In this document: positions 1 through 10,795 of the stretch, in pieces
Position numbering within the stretch: position 1 is the first letter of the stretch
Layout of the letters: each line of letters begins with the position of its first letter
Assembly: GCA_003255025.1 (NCBI GenBank)
Contig: QANY01002371.1
Span: forward strand, 1,054,001 to 1,118,000
Length of the DNA: 64,000 bases
Reading direction: 5' to 3'
Origin: Datisca glomerata
Taxonomy: Eukaryota; Streptophyta; Magnoliopsida; Cucurbitales; Datiscaceae
Program-made: the position numbers and the translations under genes
The notes under the pieces: model-generated
What the model was told of the DNA's origin: nothing
What the model saw: only the letters and a program-made list of their open reading frames with translations
Databases searched by the model: none

Positions 1-97
1 TACCATTTGATGTAAACAGTTTATACTAGCGTAAACAAATTCTTTGCTATATGAAAACAAACTCACTAATTAACTATGTAAAATAATGCTTACTAAC

Positions 98-305
98 CAC
101 GAGATCTAGCGTAGATGATCACCGTAGGCTTAGGGATTTTGCTCTTTTCAAGTTGCGGGTTCGAACCAGAAGTCATGTTTTATCGTGATCATCAGTATAA
201 GATTTATCCCATTGATTTAACTGTTGTGTACTTGCAGGAAACTCCTAGCTGAGGACCTGTGCATCTCTGAGATTAGAGACCCGATACTAATTCTAAAAAA
301 CTAAT
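98..305 (+). repeat. tRNA-derived SINE-like element
   Basis: An internal RNA polymerase III promoter is visible: an A-box-like TAGCGTAGATG at 107-117 and a B-box-like GGTTCGAACC at 158-167, about 40 bases apart as in tRNA genes. No cloverleaf can be drawn around them, so this is not a tRNA gene. The unit trails into an A-rich stretch near 290-305, as expected of a short retroposed element. The family could not be named, and both ends are estimates. A chance pair of promoter boxes is the alternative. Confidence 0.4.
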
Positions 306-1068
306 GATTACTAAATAACATATTGTTTACTCGATAGACATTGTTTCTCTACTTCGTAAGCTTGATATTTTCTATATGTAAATATCCGTTTAATATATGT
401 AAATAAATTATTACCATTCCTATAGAAAAAGATGAATTCGGTTAGTTTTTTTAAAAGCTAATTTTGTAGTTGAAAAACTTGAGGGTTCGTCTATCTTGAA
501 GAAAGGTCTGTGATCCCTCTACGGTTGAATTTTTGGCTCCATAACAAATTGGGCTTGTTTACAGATTATTGTGTAATGTCCGGATGATTGTGCGCATGAG
601 AAAGACTACGAACGGTGAATCCAGACCACTGTACATCCTCTACACTACTGTGAATTAAGGAATTAAAATCAAGTATGAGTTCTTTTAGGTGTTTTGTGTG
701 TGAATTTAGCATGTTCGCGTCTTTTGGGGTTTGAGCTAGTATGTCAAGATGAAAAGAAATCAAAGCGCGAGGAAGAATATGAAAAGTGAATACACGCTGT
801 TATCTTTATTCACAACCGTCTCTGCCTAAAGATATATTATCTTTATTCACAATCATAATTTGTAAAAGTTTCTCCCCTTTTTTTCAAATAATAAAACTTT
901 CTTTTACATTCAACTACATTTCTCTTTCAAAACACTTAGCATAATAAATATTTTAGTCCCCCCTCAAAATATGCATTTTTCAAAGAGTTTTTAAATTAAA
1001 AACTTGTTAAAGATATTCACACACATAATATCAAGTTAATAGAAAATTATGCATGTGACCAATGAAAA
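306..1068. other. AT-rich intergenic stretch, no gene seen
   Basis: The stretch is AT-rich with short open frames only. The frame on the minus strand at 566-763 shows no recognisable domain. The right part adjoins the decayed gag gene and may be further decayed internal sequence of that element, but no conserved pol motif was recognised. Confidence 0.4.
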
Positions 1069-2090
1069 TTAACACAAATAGTTACTTGCGTTTATCCAAG
1101 TCCTCTTTCTTAATCCAAATTTGTTGTAGTTTTTGTTCACACATTGCTTATCGTCAAACATATGTGAGTTAGAATGATTAAAAGACCTAACATATAAAAT
1201 TCTGTGTGTTAAATAAGTTCTACAATTAGGAAAATAATTGAAACCCCTTAGTGATCTTCTAAGTAAATTACAACGTGGTCTACTGTGACCTTTAACACCA
1301 CAATAATTACATGTTGGAATAAAAATCAATCTACATATTCTTTCAAAATGTGTGTATGTGTTTATTTTTGAAGCTCCAATACGTAGACCTAATATGCCCT
1401 TAATACCACAATGATGACTTATAGGTGTACTCATGTATGTTGCTGAATCATGCCTAATGTTGGAAGTGTGAAAAATTATTTTAGGCTTACTTGTGTGTGT
1501 GAATTTAGATTTAGGAACATGAATATTAATATTTGGTTTGGGAGGTAAACTTTCTTTCACAAAAATTCTTAGAACTAGATAGAGTTTGATTTTTATTAAT
1601 ATATCTATCCAAGACCAGTCATATCACTGGAGCATTTTCCCATACTTAGCTAATTATTCAATTTTCTGGTTCCTAATGTCAAGCTCTTCACCATTTCATT
1701 AGACTGAGTTATATATTTTTCAAGTACTGATTTGTCTAGCTTTTAAACCAAAATATATTTATTTTTTTCAAGCACACAACTTTCAGCAAAATAAATTTTA
1801 TCAAGAAGATTTTGTTTTTCGACAAAAAGTTTTTGCACTTCAATATTTGATTTTTCAAAATTTTGAAACAGCTCTTCTTTTTTCTTATTCTATGAAAACT
1901 AATGTCTTGTTTCGATGATGATTTTTCTTTTGTAGTATTAGAAATGCATTATACAATTCTTCATATGCGTCATGAATATCATCATCATTATCACATTCAT
2001 CAATATGAGAATTCATACTATTTGAATCACTATTTCCAAAAATGATCTCTTGAATGAAATCACTTCTTTGAAAGGATGCTATAGATCAAG
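1069..2090 (-). pseudogene. Ty1-copia gag remnant with CCHC zinc knuckle
   Basis: A minus-strand frame at 1069-1560 contains a retroviral-type zinc knuckle (CNYCGVKGHSRPRC, spacing C-X2-C-X4-H-X4-C). Before it comes a degenerate second one (HHCGIKG...) that has lost its Cys/His pattern. Upstream on the same strand, 1740-1900 encodes a Glu/Lys/Leu-rich, coiled-coil-like segment broken by stops. This order (coiled coil, then knuckles) is that of copia gag proteins from dicots, which package element RNA. The start codon is lost, and no protease or polymerase follows to the left. Family membership is inferred from the knuckle, the flanking gag-like residues and the adjacent primer-binding site. 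Confidence 0.6.
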
Positions 2091-2117
2091 ACGGTGAAAA
2101 TCTTATTAATTTGAGCA

Positions 2118-2133
2118 CCAAGTTTTGATACCA
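2118..2133 (-). other. Primer-binding site of the copia remnant
   Basis: On the minus strand the sequence reads TGGTATCAAAACTTGG. Its first eight bases match the primer-binding site complementary to initiator tRNA-Met used by plant copia elements (usual form TGGTATCAGAGC). It sits between the gag remnant on the left and the putative LTR on the right, as expected for a minus-strand element. Confidence 0.55.
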
Positions 2134-2135
2134 AT

Positions 2136-2830
2136 TGTTGGGTCAATATGACACCATTAGAGTAGGTTTGTGTTGTGTGATTTGAGTTTTAAGAACGAGT
2201 AGTCTCCAAGAGTAAGTCGAATAAATAAATGCAAGTAAATATATATAAAGAATAAAATAGTCGTGCAATAATATAAAGAGGATAAGGGAAGAAGAATCAA
2301 ACACAATCATTTTTACGTGGTCCAGCACTTCTTGTCTACGTCCGCGCTCCAAGGCTCCTCCTTGAAGAATCCACTATCACGATCTTCTTCAAGGGTGAAG
2401 ATCAAACGTTTACAACTATTTGATTTCACATGCACTATCACGTCTCTCACTGATTGCTTCTACGGGCTACAATCACGCCTCTTACTTCTCTTTTATAAAT
2501 TAAGAGATTACATTCAAAACTCTTTTAAAGAGCAGATATACAAATTTTCTCTCGCAATATGATGAAGACTTCTTCTCACAAAGCATAGGAATTTTCTGCT
2601 CAATTATCACGTCTTCAAAGCTCCAAAGGACTCTTTATTAATAGGTCTAAAAAAAATATAGCCGTTGAGGCCTTACAACAGCGGACGAATGACCACTATT
2701 CATGACCAATCGACCACCGGTCCTTTAGAGATTTAAAAATATAGTCGTTGAGAAAATATAGCAAGGAGCGGACGACCGTTTGTGATGGGCGAACATCTGC
2801 TCGTGATAAATTGACTCCAGTATTCTTCTG
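2136..2830 (-). repeat. 5' LTR of the minus-strand copia remnant
   Basis: Sequence immediately beyond the primer-binding site begins TG on the plus strand, which is the CA end of a minus-strand LTR. It contains a segment around 2310-2345 of a type common in plant copia LTRs (ACGTGGTCCAGCA... followed by CTACGTCC). The outer boundary is not visible and 2830 is an estimate; no matching second LTR is present in the window. Confidence 0.4.
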
Positions 2831-5337
2831 ACTTTTTATAGCTTTTATGAAACCCTGGAAAAGAGATTTAATAAAGTTTTTTTTATAAAAAGTTTTTTAT
2901 CTTTTTCCATCACTTGACATTATTTATCTTCAATCTTTTACCATGAACACTTTTGACAATATATTCCAATATGCTTCAAATATCCCAGTGGCATTTTTCA
3001 AACTAAAATCGAGAGCTTATGGATAGTCACTCGAAATCTCGATATACTCCACTTTCATACTTCATGTGTACATCAATATTTTTTAATTTCTTATAAATTG
3101 ATTATAAATATTAGGACATATAAAATATTTTTTTATCATCAAATAGTCTCTTTGAGACCTAAAGTCGCTACAGACAACTGTTCATTCTCCTTGCTACTAT
3201 GATTTAGGAATCAAAATATTACTTAATAACATTATTTTATATTGCTTGAATGCATGAATTATATGAGTATGAAATCTAGCTTTGGATTATAACATGGAAT
3301 AAATGGAGGAAGAGAACAATGAAAGACTAAAACCATGGAGGAAAAGTGCTTGGCGAGAGACTAGGCTAGGCTTCACTTTTCTCCATGCATGGAAAATCAA
3401 GGAGAGCTTCAATGGAGACATTTGTGTCTCTAGACCGCGTAGCCTCTTAAGCTTGTATTGCCTCCCTTTTATAGGCGTGGGTTGAGAGTTTTGGCTCCAA
3501 TTCAAATGAGTTTCTGGCACTAAAATAATCTCCACGTGATTTTGTGGATTTCATGTTGTCGGATAGCCTCTGCATGCTATTGCGGATGAAGACTTGTGAT
3601 ACGTGAGGATTGGCAGCTTCATGTGGTCCCCTTAGCTTGTTTCTATTTCTGGGCAGGAAGTTAATGTGTAACAAGGCCTATATTTCTCCTTTTAGTGAGT
3701 CAATGGTTGTGGAGCTTTAATGGCATCTCATCGTTTCGTGGTCGTCCAATGACCTTGCTCTTTTTTTTCGTGGGTGGAGTTTCCTTAATGTAGATTGCTC
3801 CATATGTGTTCTCGGGTTGTGGGCTTTGATGGCATGATTCGGTCCAGATTGGATATTCGTACTAGAGCTTATTGCTTAGCTCAGGCATTGGTCGGATGAG
3901 GGATGCCTCAAAATGTTCAAACTTGGCCTATTGATCACCCATTGAATTTGAGCTTTGTATGAATTATGGATTTTGGTTTGTGTGATCATTGGAATAAGAG
4001 AAATTGACATAGACACTTTCATAGTAGTAAGTTAGTAATTGACTTAAATAAGATTGAAATAGATAAATGATCATTTCTATTTAATTTAATTTTAAATTTT
4101 TATGATTTGTCTACAATACCCTTATCCTATGTTTCTACTCATATTTTTTAATTATTTTTTTAAATTTAAATATGATAACTTCTTTAAATATGAGTGGTTA
4201 TGATAATATTTATTTAATTAAAATGAATTTCATATTAAGTGAACATTTTTTTTATTATAAATTTACAAATAATATTTCTATTATGATAAACGTAAGCAAT
4301 ATATTAACGATCATATAATATGTATTAACATTTATTTAAAATGATGTACAATATTGTATTAACATTTATTTAAGATGATATACACTTATTCAGTAGATAA
4401 TATAATATTTAGAGTGTTAATGCATAATATGATATTAATGTTTATTCAATATATGATATAAACGTTAAAAAATACAGTAACAGTCAAATAATATGATATT
4501 AATAATTTTTTGAATGATTTAATATTGAATGAATATAGTATTAACATAAGATAACATTGTATTAACGTATATTTAAGATCATAACTACTTCTAATATTAT
4601 ATTAATATTTATTTAATATAATTATGGACAGTAACATTTGATAGAAGGGAGATGGAACCTAAGTTTAAGAAAAAACATGAACGATAATATTGTAATTAAA
4701 TTAAAAAATAAAATTATCCGTAATCTCTATAAATTCTACAAGTATAGAATATAATTTATTAATTAAATAATATAAAATCTGAAGATATATTATAAATAAA
4801 TGTATTTTAAATAACCCATAAACCATTTAAATTATACTAGTTAAAAAATACTATTTATCTACTATATATTTTCTTAGACTATTTAATACCTTACCTTTTA
4901 AAAAATTGTCTATTCACTAGGATTTCGGTTAAAATAATGTATCTGAGTCATGAGCTTTTGGTTTTATGGTTATTTGGGCTAGCGTATTTCATGGGTCTTT
5001 TACTTCATGCTCGTCTCGAATAACCAAATTGTTCTCATCTAGGTTTGACTACCTTTCAAGCATTAACAGTAGGTAGAACCCAAAACTTAACCTGGTTGGC
5101 GTCAACTCCAATGTAAGAGGAACCTTTTTTTCTTTCAGCAAACTGGGAAGATGATAACCTATATAAAAAAAGCTAGGGAGAGGATAATTGGAATCTAAGA
5201 CATCCTTGATCCTTTAGAGAGACCGTTTCCCATTTGACTATGCATGTTAACTAACAACTCAATGAAAGATATAGAAATCGTTGAGTGGCAAGACACATAT
5301 AAATAGTGTGAGTAGATACGCTAAAACTAGAAAGAAA
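2831..5337. other. AT-rich repeat-derived intergenic region, no gene seen
   Basis: No gene was recognised. The part 3240-4000 is less AT-rich and holds overlapping short frames on both strands (for example 3287-3535 minus) without domain signatures; it may be LTR or other repeat debris. From 4020 to 4900 the sequence is very AT-rich, with a loosely repeated motif around TATTAACATTTATTTAA and its variants (about 4310-4620), looking like degraded tandem repetition. Confidence 0.35.
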
Positions 5338-6253
5338 GATGTTAAAAATATTCATTAATTTTACCCGTTATTTCAACGCTCTCATCATAAAATAGTGACA
5401 TGTGTCATATTTTTACTTCTCATTAATGTCAAATTGAGTTAAATATTGAGAGATAATTTTTCTTTCTATTTACTAGTTTGTCATTACCTTGTTTAACTTC
5501 ATATGTTTTTTTACTTTTTATTTCTTCATGTTCACACCTCACACGCCATTTTTTACTTTTCACACGTCTCATTCTTTTTCTTTACACGTCACTTTTTTAA
5601 GTTAAAATTAAAACTAAACAAATTTTTCTTATTTATAATAAAATAATGTCATATCTTCATCTCCAAAATTTTGTAAACTTAATTTTCTTTGAGGTTTTTT
5701 TCATTTTGGTATTATTGCTTTGTAATTTTATGTAAATTTTTCTATCATTGGAATCCAATTGAACAATATTAAGTACTTGATTATAAATCTAATTCCTAAA
5801 TTTTGTTTTAAATGATAATTACTAAAATTTTTTTAGCCAAAAGAAAAATGGAGGGAAAGAATTTGGGATATGAAGACAATAATATTATTAAAAAAATGAA
5901 GTGAAAATGTGAGAATTTACTAAAAGGGAATTCATTTCTTATCTTAAAAAAACTAAAAAAATAGTGTAGTAGGCAAAAAGACGTCGTAAGAAAATAACTA
6001 GATTTGATTAAGTTTTACTTTTTATAATTAAATAAAATAGAGTGTGGAGATTGAAAGAAAAAAAGTGAAAATGTGACATATGGAGAAGAAAGAAAAGGGA
6101 TGTCAAGTTGATGGCAAACTTGTAAATAAAAAAATATCTCTCAATATTTAACTTAATTTCACATCATTAATGAAAAGTAAAAATATGACACATACACTAT
6201 TTTTAAGATGAGAATATTAAAATAACTGTTGAAATGTGTGTTATTAACGTCCC
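5338..6253. mobile_element. Fold-back (long terminal inverted repeat) MITE-like element
   Basis: The left arm (about 5338-5490) and the reverse complement of the right arm (about 6107-6253) align along about 150 bases. Shared blocks include TCATATTTTTACTT and AAATATTGAGAGATA. Weaker similarity continues inward for another 50 bases or so. The outer ends resemble GACGTTAATAACA. The interior is AT-rich and non-coding. Long inverted repeats with no coding capacity fit a non-autonomous Mutator-type or fold-back element; no exact target-site duplication could be fixed, so the superfamily is inferred. Confidence 0.65.
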
Positions 6254-6552
6254 TCAACTACTAGAAAATATATGCTGCAAGGATTTAACCTTACAAAATT
6301 TGATTGCTGAACAACCGAAAAAGGAACTAGATTATAAAACTAATGTAAATAACTTATTTTGGCTTTTACAAGTTGGGCAAAAATAAACACTAGATTCATT
6401 TCTTTCAGAAGCCAACATCAGTTCCACAAGTCATCTTTCTTACATCGACATAATAAAAAAATATTAAAGCTATTTAATATCTTTCAAATTTTATGCCAAT
6501 TTATAACCTTGAAGACACATTTATTTGGTTTCAACTTATGAATGCAAATAGT

Positions 6553-6942
6553 ATGAGAAGATCAAAAGTAATTAGCATGGTAACAGTTATATTTATGTTT
6601 GATTTGGTAATTAAATTAAAAGGGAATTCTTATACTCTTCCCTCTCAAATGTCTTCTACCGATTTCCATCCTCCATTTCCCTATTGTTGTGTCCAACCTC
6701 AGCTTCAAAATGATCAGAAGAAAAGAAGAAATAAGAATAGAAGTAAGACTAGGATATTACCTCTATCTACGAAATGCTTTGACGCATGTATTAATAAGGT
6801 AAAGGAATATGCTGATGATCCTGAAGAACAACAAAAACGTTTTGATCTATGTTATGAAGAGTGTATGGAAAAAGGATTAGAAAGTGAAAGACAATATCCC
6901 GATTCTCTGCCTTTCGATTTCTCTATTTGCACTATATATTGA
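6553..6942 (+). CDS. Small secreted-type cysteine-rich protein (CX3C...CX3C), unknown function
   Basis: The frame is open from 6493, but the Met at 6553 (codon 21) is preferred because a signal-peptide-like sequence follows at once: basic MRRSK, then a hydrophobic run, then a polar region. The predicted product is about 129 residues. After a CC pair and a strongly basic stretch rich in Lys, Arg and Asn come two CX3C motifs (CFDAC and CYEEC), separated by 20 mostly charged, helix-favouring residues. The layout resembles the helical-hairpin fold of plant alpha-hairpinins, but the spacer is longer than in known members, so that is inference. No intron is needed. It could be a secreted defence or signalling peptide. 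No homologue was recognised, and expression is not shown by sequence alone. Confidence 0.5.
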   Translation: MRRSKVISMVTVIFMFDLVIKLKGNSYTLPSQMSSTDFHPPFPYCCVQPQLQNDQKKRRNKNRSKTRILPLSTKCFDACINKVKEYADDPEEQQKRFDLCYEECMEKGLESERQYPDSLPFDFSICTIY

Positions 6943-7597
6943 GATCGATATGATCATTTGCTTATGAGCAACGCTGCAATGCCTAATATTATTATAATAT
7001 AATAATGCACGTAGTTTGAGTTAATTTATATACAAATTACACATTACAATATACATATACATATACGCATGTATATAATGGGACCACTTACAATATTATT
7101 AACCCGCAACGGTGTTGAGCACCATAACTCTACATATATAATATATTTGCTGGTTCATACCATTAGTTCTCTATTTCATTAGCTTATAAGTGATCGTTGA
7201 CTTTGATATTGTAAGAATATCCCTCTGTCACTTCCTCTCTACCTCTAACCCGCATGTTCGTATTGAATAAATATAAAGGTAAAATGTGCTTGTAGCTAGT
7301 TTGCAATAATTTATATCGTACTTAATTAAATATTACAATTTTCAATTCACTCTAATATATGGTTCTTCTGGCCACTGTCGACTCACTTAATAAGTCTGCT
7401 CAAGCGGAACAAATTGTTGTGACACTTATTGTCAAGATGTCCAACAATTACCGTTAGAACAAACGATGTTATATTATTACCAGAAAAAAATGTTACATGT
7501 AGTACCATGGTACTGCTACTATTATGAGTGGGTACGAGTGTATACTTCTAAAATGAAAATTAAAGAAGAAAAACGATTTTCACTTATGACGTGAATG
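6943..7597. other. Intergenic sequence downstream of the cysteine-rich gene
   Basis: AT-rich sequence without convincing frames. AATATAATAATG just past the stop codon could contribute to 3' end formation of the preceding gene. Nothing else was recognised. Confidence 0.3.
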
Positions 7598-7699
7598 TAC
7601 ATATGGTACAACACTACATTACGTTGCTCTTACCAGCTTGGAGTAAGACCCACAACTAAGGCTGGTAAGAGCAATCCTACGTACTACCACATATGTATC
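7598..7699. repeat. Short inverted repeat / hairpin
   Basis: Left arm 7598-7637 and right arm 7661-7699 are inverted copies. The inner 13 bases around TGCTCTTACCAGC are perfectly complementary, and the outer part (TACATATG...) matches imperfectly. The loop is about 23 bases. It could be a tiny MITE or a hairpin-forming transcript; no target-site duplication was established. Confidence 0.55.
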
Positions 7700-7859
7700 A
7701 TTATGGATTTCTGTCAAGGAAATGAATTGAGTTTGAGTTTTTGCCGATTTATGAAAGTTTGAGGATTTATGAGTTTGTTTTTAAAGTTTAGGATTCTCTT
7801 TATCAAAGAGTAAAAGTTACCCACGACAATTTATAAGGAGAAAATGGGATTCCAAAACC

Positions 7860-8060
7860 TAAGTCACCCACGACAATTTATAAGGAGAAAATGGTGTGCG
7901 GTGAAAATTAGCTACTGAAATATTTTCTTTAGACATTGATATCATGATGCAATGATCATTAACCACAAATCAAACTCTAGGAAAACAGAAAAAACTATGA
8001 GACAATTTCTTAAAAGCATAAGGGAAATACAATCAAAGAGAGAAAGGGGTACCAATTAAC
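7860..8060 (-). other. Presumed intron or flank of the captured gene fragment
   Basis: This non-coding stretch follows a GT splice donor (minus strand, 8059-8060) at the end of the FG-GAP-like exon, so it may be retained intron sequence. A 26-base block just before it occurs twice with small differences (about 7817-7842 and 7865-7892, both containing ACCCACGACAATTTATAAGG), a short direct repeat. No second exon was recognised. Confidence 0.3.
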
Positions 8061-8290
8061 CTGAATTTTAGCATCATGTGTAAAGACAAGAACCTCTTTC
8101 TAATTGTCCCCATTAAGATCAACGACAACAGGAGGTGGGAGACGATCGCCTTCGAACTTAATTGGGTATTCATCGGTGAGATGCATCCACGCCTTCCTGA
8201 ACGAGAAATCACCCTCGTGCTGAAATTCAATAGCAACCCAATAATCAATCCCTTCATATTAGAATTGTATCCCCAAGTAATCAACTAAGA
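8061..8290 (-). pseudogene. Broken first exon of an FG-GAP-repeat-type gene
   Basis: A minus-strand frame at 8061-8222 encodes 54 codons beginning QHEGDFSFRKAWMHL and including DEYPIKFEGDRLPPP and VVVDLNGD. From memory of the family this resembles the N-terminal part of plant FG-GAP repeat membrane proteins (such as the product of Arabidopsis At3g51050). DLNGD is the calcium-binding-type loop of the first blade. An in-frame TAG at 8100-8102 interrupts it just after the loop. Upstream, the leader is out of frame, with a hydrophobic stretch in another frame. The segment ends at an intact GT donor (8059-8060), so genomic DNA rather than cDNA was copied. A CACTA terminus lies 110 bases beyond, suggesting transposon capture. 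Function is lost. Confidence 0.6.
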
Positions 8291-8394
8291 GATCGAGAGA
8301 GCAGACACCTAGAAGGCTCAGCGCGTTGTTAGGTTTTTCATCAATTCCCCGCTCGATTTTTTTTACTCTTTTCACGTTTCCCGCTTTTTGAGTT

Positions 8395-8655
8395 TCTATA
8401 TGCTGACGGTTATGTCAATACCGTAGCAATATGACCCATTATTTTGCTACGGTTATGCCCAAACCGTAGCAATATGACCACCATTTTGTGAAGGTTTGTA
8501 AAACTGTTGCAATAAGTTACACTATTGCAACGGTTGACAAAAACCGTCACAATAAATGAAACAACAGTTATGTAAATTGTCGCAATAAATCTTACGTGTT
8601 CACTTTTTTGTGACGGTTTGTTCAACCATCGTAATAGACTATTTTTCTTGTAGTG
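8395..8655. mobile_element. CACTA (En/Spm) element terminus with subterminal repeats
   Basis: The sequence ends in TTTTTCTTGTAGTG (8642-8655), the inverted form of the CACTACAAGAAAAA terminus of plant CACTA elements. Inside it, 8400-8640 has many alternately oriented repeats of the kind ACGGTT...AACCGT and CCGTAGCAATATGACC, the usual transposase-binding subterminal region. The same terminus and repeat style occur at 27,083. The opposite end was not found to the left, so the element is truncated or its other end has decayed. Confidence 0.7.
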
Positions 8656-9070
8656 GTTAGGGTTTTGAGTTGCTATAAATAATATGAGTTGTGATCCAGA
8701 GTTTGATGGCGCTCTACTTCCACAGAGTGAGTGATTGCTCTACCCTAAAGGGAGCATCCCTTAGTAAAGAGCATGTGCCCAGATAGCCTTAAAAAATGAG
8801 AGAGCACTCTATCCTAGAAGGAGATATCCCATGATATTGAGAGCCTAGTCAGAAGACTTTGACTGTGTTAAAAAAGGTTTCTAAACTAGTGGGTTGTATC
8901 TAGTCCGATCGATAAGTTGTGACTTTTGTCTAAACTAGTTATGGTCTCCAAGATATTACCGTGTGTGTTGAGTTTAGTTTTAAGTGTATTGTGTTTTAGG
9001 TTAAGTGGTTGTGTCAGCATTGAGTGTATGATAATAACGATTTATCCATGGGCATAGGCAATGTGTGAAG
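8656..9070. other. Repeat-like intergenic sequence
   Basis: No gene was recognised. Two related lines occur (GAGTGATTGCTCTACCCTAAAGGGAGC near 8729 in broken form, and AGAGCACTCTATCCTAGAAGG near 8800), indicating a diverged short duplication of about 70 bases. Possibly old LTR debris. Confidence 0.25.
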
Positions 9071-9084
9071 AATATTAAAAATAT

Positions 9085-9105
9085 TATTTCTTTATTATTT
9101 TATGA
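9085..9105 (-). terminator. Possible polyadenylation signal
   Basis: On the minus strand AATAAAGAAATAA lies roughly 110 bases beyond the stop codon of the gene at 9211-9612. This is a plausible plant near-upstream poly(A) element; it is inferred from the motif only. Confidence 0.35.
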
Positions 9106-9210
9106 TGTTTCTGTTACAACGCTTAAAACAAAAAGGAGGATAACAAAACATCTAGCTGTTTGATTTTTTATATCAAAAGCAAAGAGATAATATTACATAA
9201 ACAGCTCCCA

Positions 9211-9612
9211 TCAGCTTTTTTTCCCCATGCACCTGAGCATTCTCTCTGTGAAACAACGGCTAAAATCTTCAAAATTCTCAGCTACAGCACAAGCTATCAA
9301 GGAAAAATGGACACACTTTTGTCCTTTTGGGGTGTTGATCAAGCACTCTACCATTCTCAATCGAAAGCACTTCTTGAATTCTTCAAGGCTGTTTCGTGAT
9401 GTTGCACATGGTACAAGGCTTTCATCAATGCATTTTTCCCTCATTGAGAGTTTTCCATGATTCATTGATATCCCATCATATGTACTTGGATTATGATTGT
9501 GAATAGGTGAGTGACTTTGAGAAAATAAAGATTCACAAGCTCCAAAATTCATAACCAAATTCCACATAATCAAAGTAATCATAAGTACTAGTCTCACACC
9601 ATTTTCATCCAT
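9211..9612 (-). CDS. Secreted-type protein with four CX7C motifs, unknown function
   Basis: The product has 133 residues starting at the Met at 9612. Residues about 6-26 are hydrophobic and end in a small/Cys region (FGACES), consistent with a signal peptide. A polar linker follows. The C-terminal half has exactly eight cysteines in four CX7C motifs: CIDESLVPC, CFRLRMVEC, CVHFSLIAC and CFTERMLRC, with spacers of 12, 9 and 11 residues. The pattern reads as two tandem helix-loop-helix hairpins, each held by two disulphides, probably from an internal duplication. It resembles the twin-CX9C arrangement in logic but not in spacing. No family was recognised. The frame is intact, has the only clearly ordered cysteine pattern on its strand here, and is followed by a possible poly(A) signal. 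Host gene status is likely but unproven. Confidence 0.55.
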   Translation of the reverse strand: MDENGVRLVLMITLIMWNLVMNFGACESLFSQSHSPIHNHNPSTYDGISMNHGKLSMREKCIDESLVPCATSRNSLEEFKKCFRLRMVECLINTPKGQKCVHFSLIACAVAENFEDFSRCFTERMLRCMGKKS

Positions 9613-10795
9613 CTTTCTTCTCCTCTATTTTTGTACAAAATTTCCTTATTTATTCATAGGGTGAAAAGCCATTTCTATCTTTCATATTAGAGGCTGAGAG
9701 TTTGAGTTTTTAAATTTATTATATTTGATGTAACTTTTACGATGGGAATAATTATTGGTACAATTACACGGATTTGTGTAATTTGTTGTCACATATATAC
9801 CTTACCGTGCAATTATTTGGAAGTTAATTAGATATGTTTTTATAACGATTGGTTTGACAAGATATTGAAACTAATTGATAAAAACTACATCATGAAACCT
9901 GTCCAGTTGAATTAAGGAAACCCTTTTCTCTTAAAAGATAAAAAATTAAGGAAATCCCTCTTAATAATGTAAGGATGTCTTTTGATAAAGTCGCCTGGAT
10001 ATTGCCATGTGTACTAATCTACTAGTGTGACTTTCTATCCCAGAAGATCATGAGTGCAGAAACTTGAGTCGATCAAATTAGGGAAGTAGTCCTGTAGCTA
10101 GACACATGATCGCAGGGTTCAGTGTTTTTCTACACTAGAAACCGAGGACATGCCTCTATGCTAGATGGACTCAAGTAAATAGTCTTGAAGATCAAGACAC
10201 GATTCATGTAGGGAGCACTATTTGAGTTTAGTAACTCTTAAGTGTACCAGACTCATGTAGGAGAGCGTGTCCTTAAAATCACATAGGGAGAGACTAGTCG
10301 TGGTGTTTGTAAGTTGGTGAGTGTAGTTTTCTATTTTTTTTTTTGGACCTTTTGATTGTAGTCAAAACTGGGGGTGGTCATTGTAGTTTTTTGTGTAATC
10401 GTTGAATTTTGTCTAAGATAGGTACTTAAACCAGTAGGGCCATGAGTGGATCCTAGAAAAGTACATGCTTGAGTTTGAGAAACTTCTGCTCCACTAGGCC
10501 CGTAGAACACACTAGGATAAGTTGCATTGTTGAATCAGACAAAGTGATTAGTAATAAAATAAAAAATAGATAAAGCACCCAAACTATAGTGTCTAAGGGA
10601 GTTAGTGCAGATTGTTAAGACTCCAAACTCATGTTATGTTATGGGCCGTTTATCCCTAATCCATTCATTGAGTATATGTAATTTTTTATGTAAAAAAAAG
10701 TCATTTGGAGGATTATATTTTTGAAAACTTAAAAAATTGTGCTTTAGCAAGAATGAACATATTATAGAAATAATCTTATCCTATCTATATCTATA
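9613..10795. other. Intergenic region upstream of the CX7C gene
   Basis: This should contain the promoter of the minus-strand gene; no convincing TATA position was assigned. From about 10,000 to 10,620 the sequence is richer in G/C, with short recurring phrases (TAGGGAG, ACTCATGTAGG, AGACTAG) reminiscent of old LTR sequence, but no element boundaries or frames were found. Confidence 0.3.

Noticed and set aside
107..167. tRNA gene
   Set aside because: A-box and B-box motifs are present but no acceptor or anticodon stems can be formed; a SINE fits better.
2317..2562. Plus-strand 81-residue frame
   Set aside because: It lies in the LTR of the minus-strand copia remnant and shows no domain.
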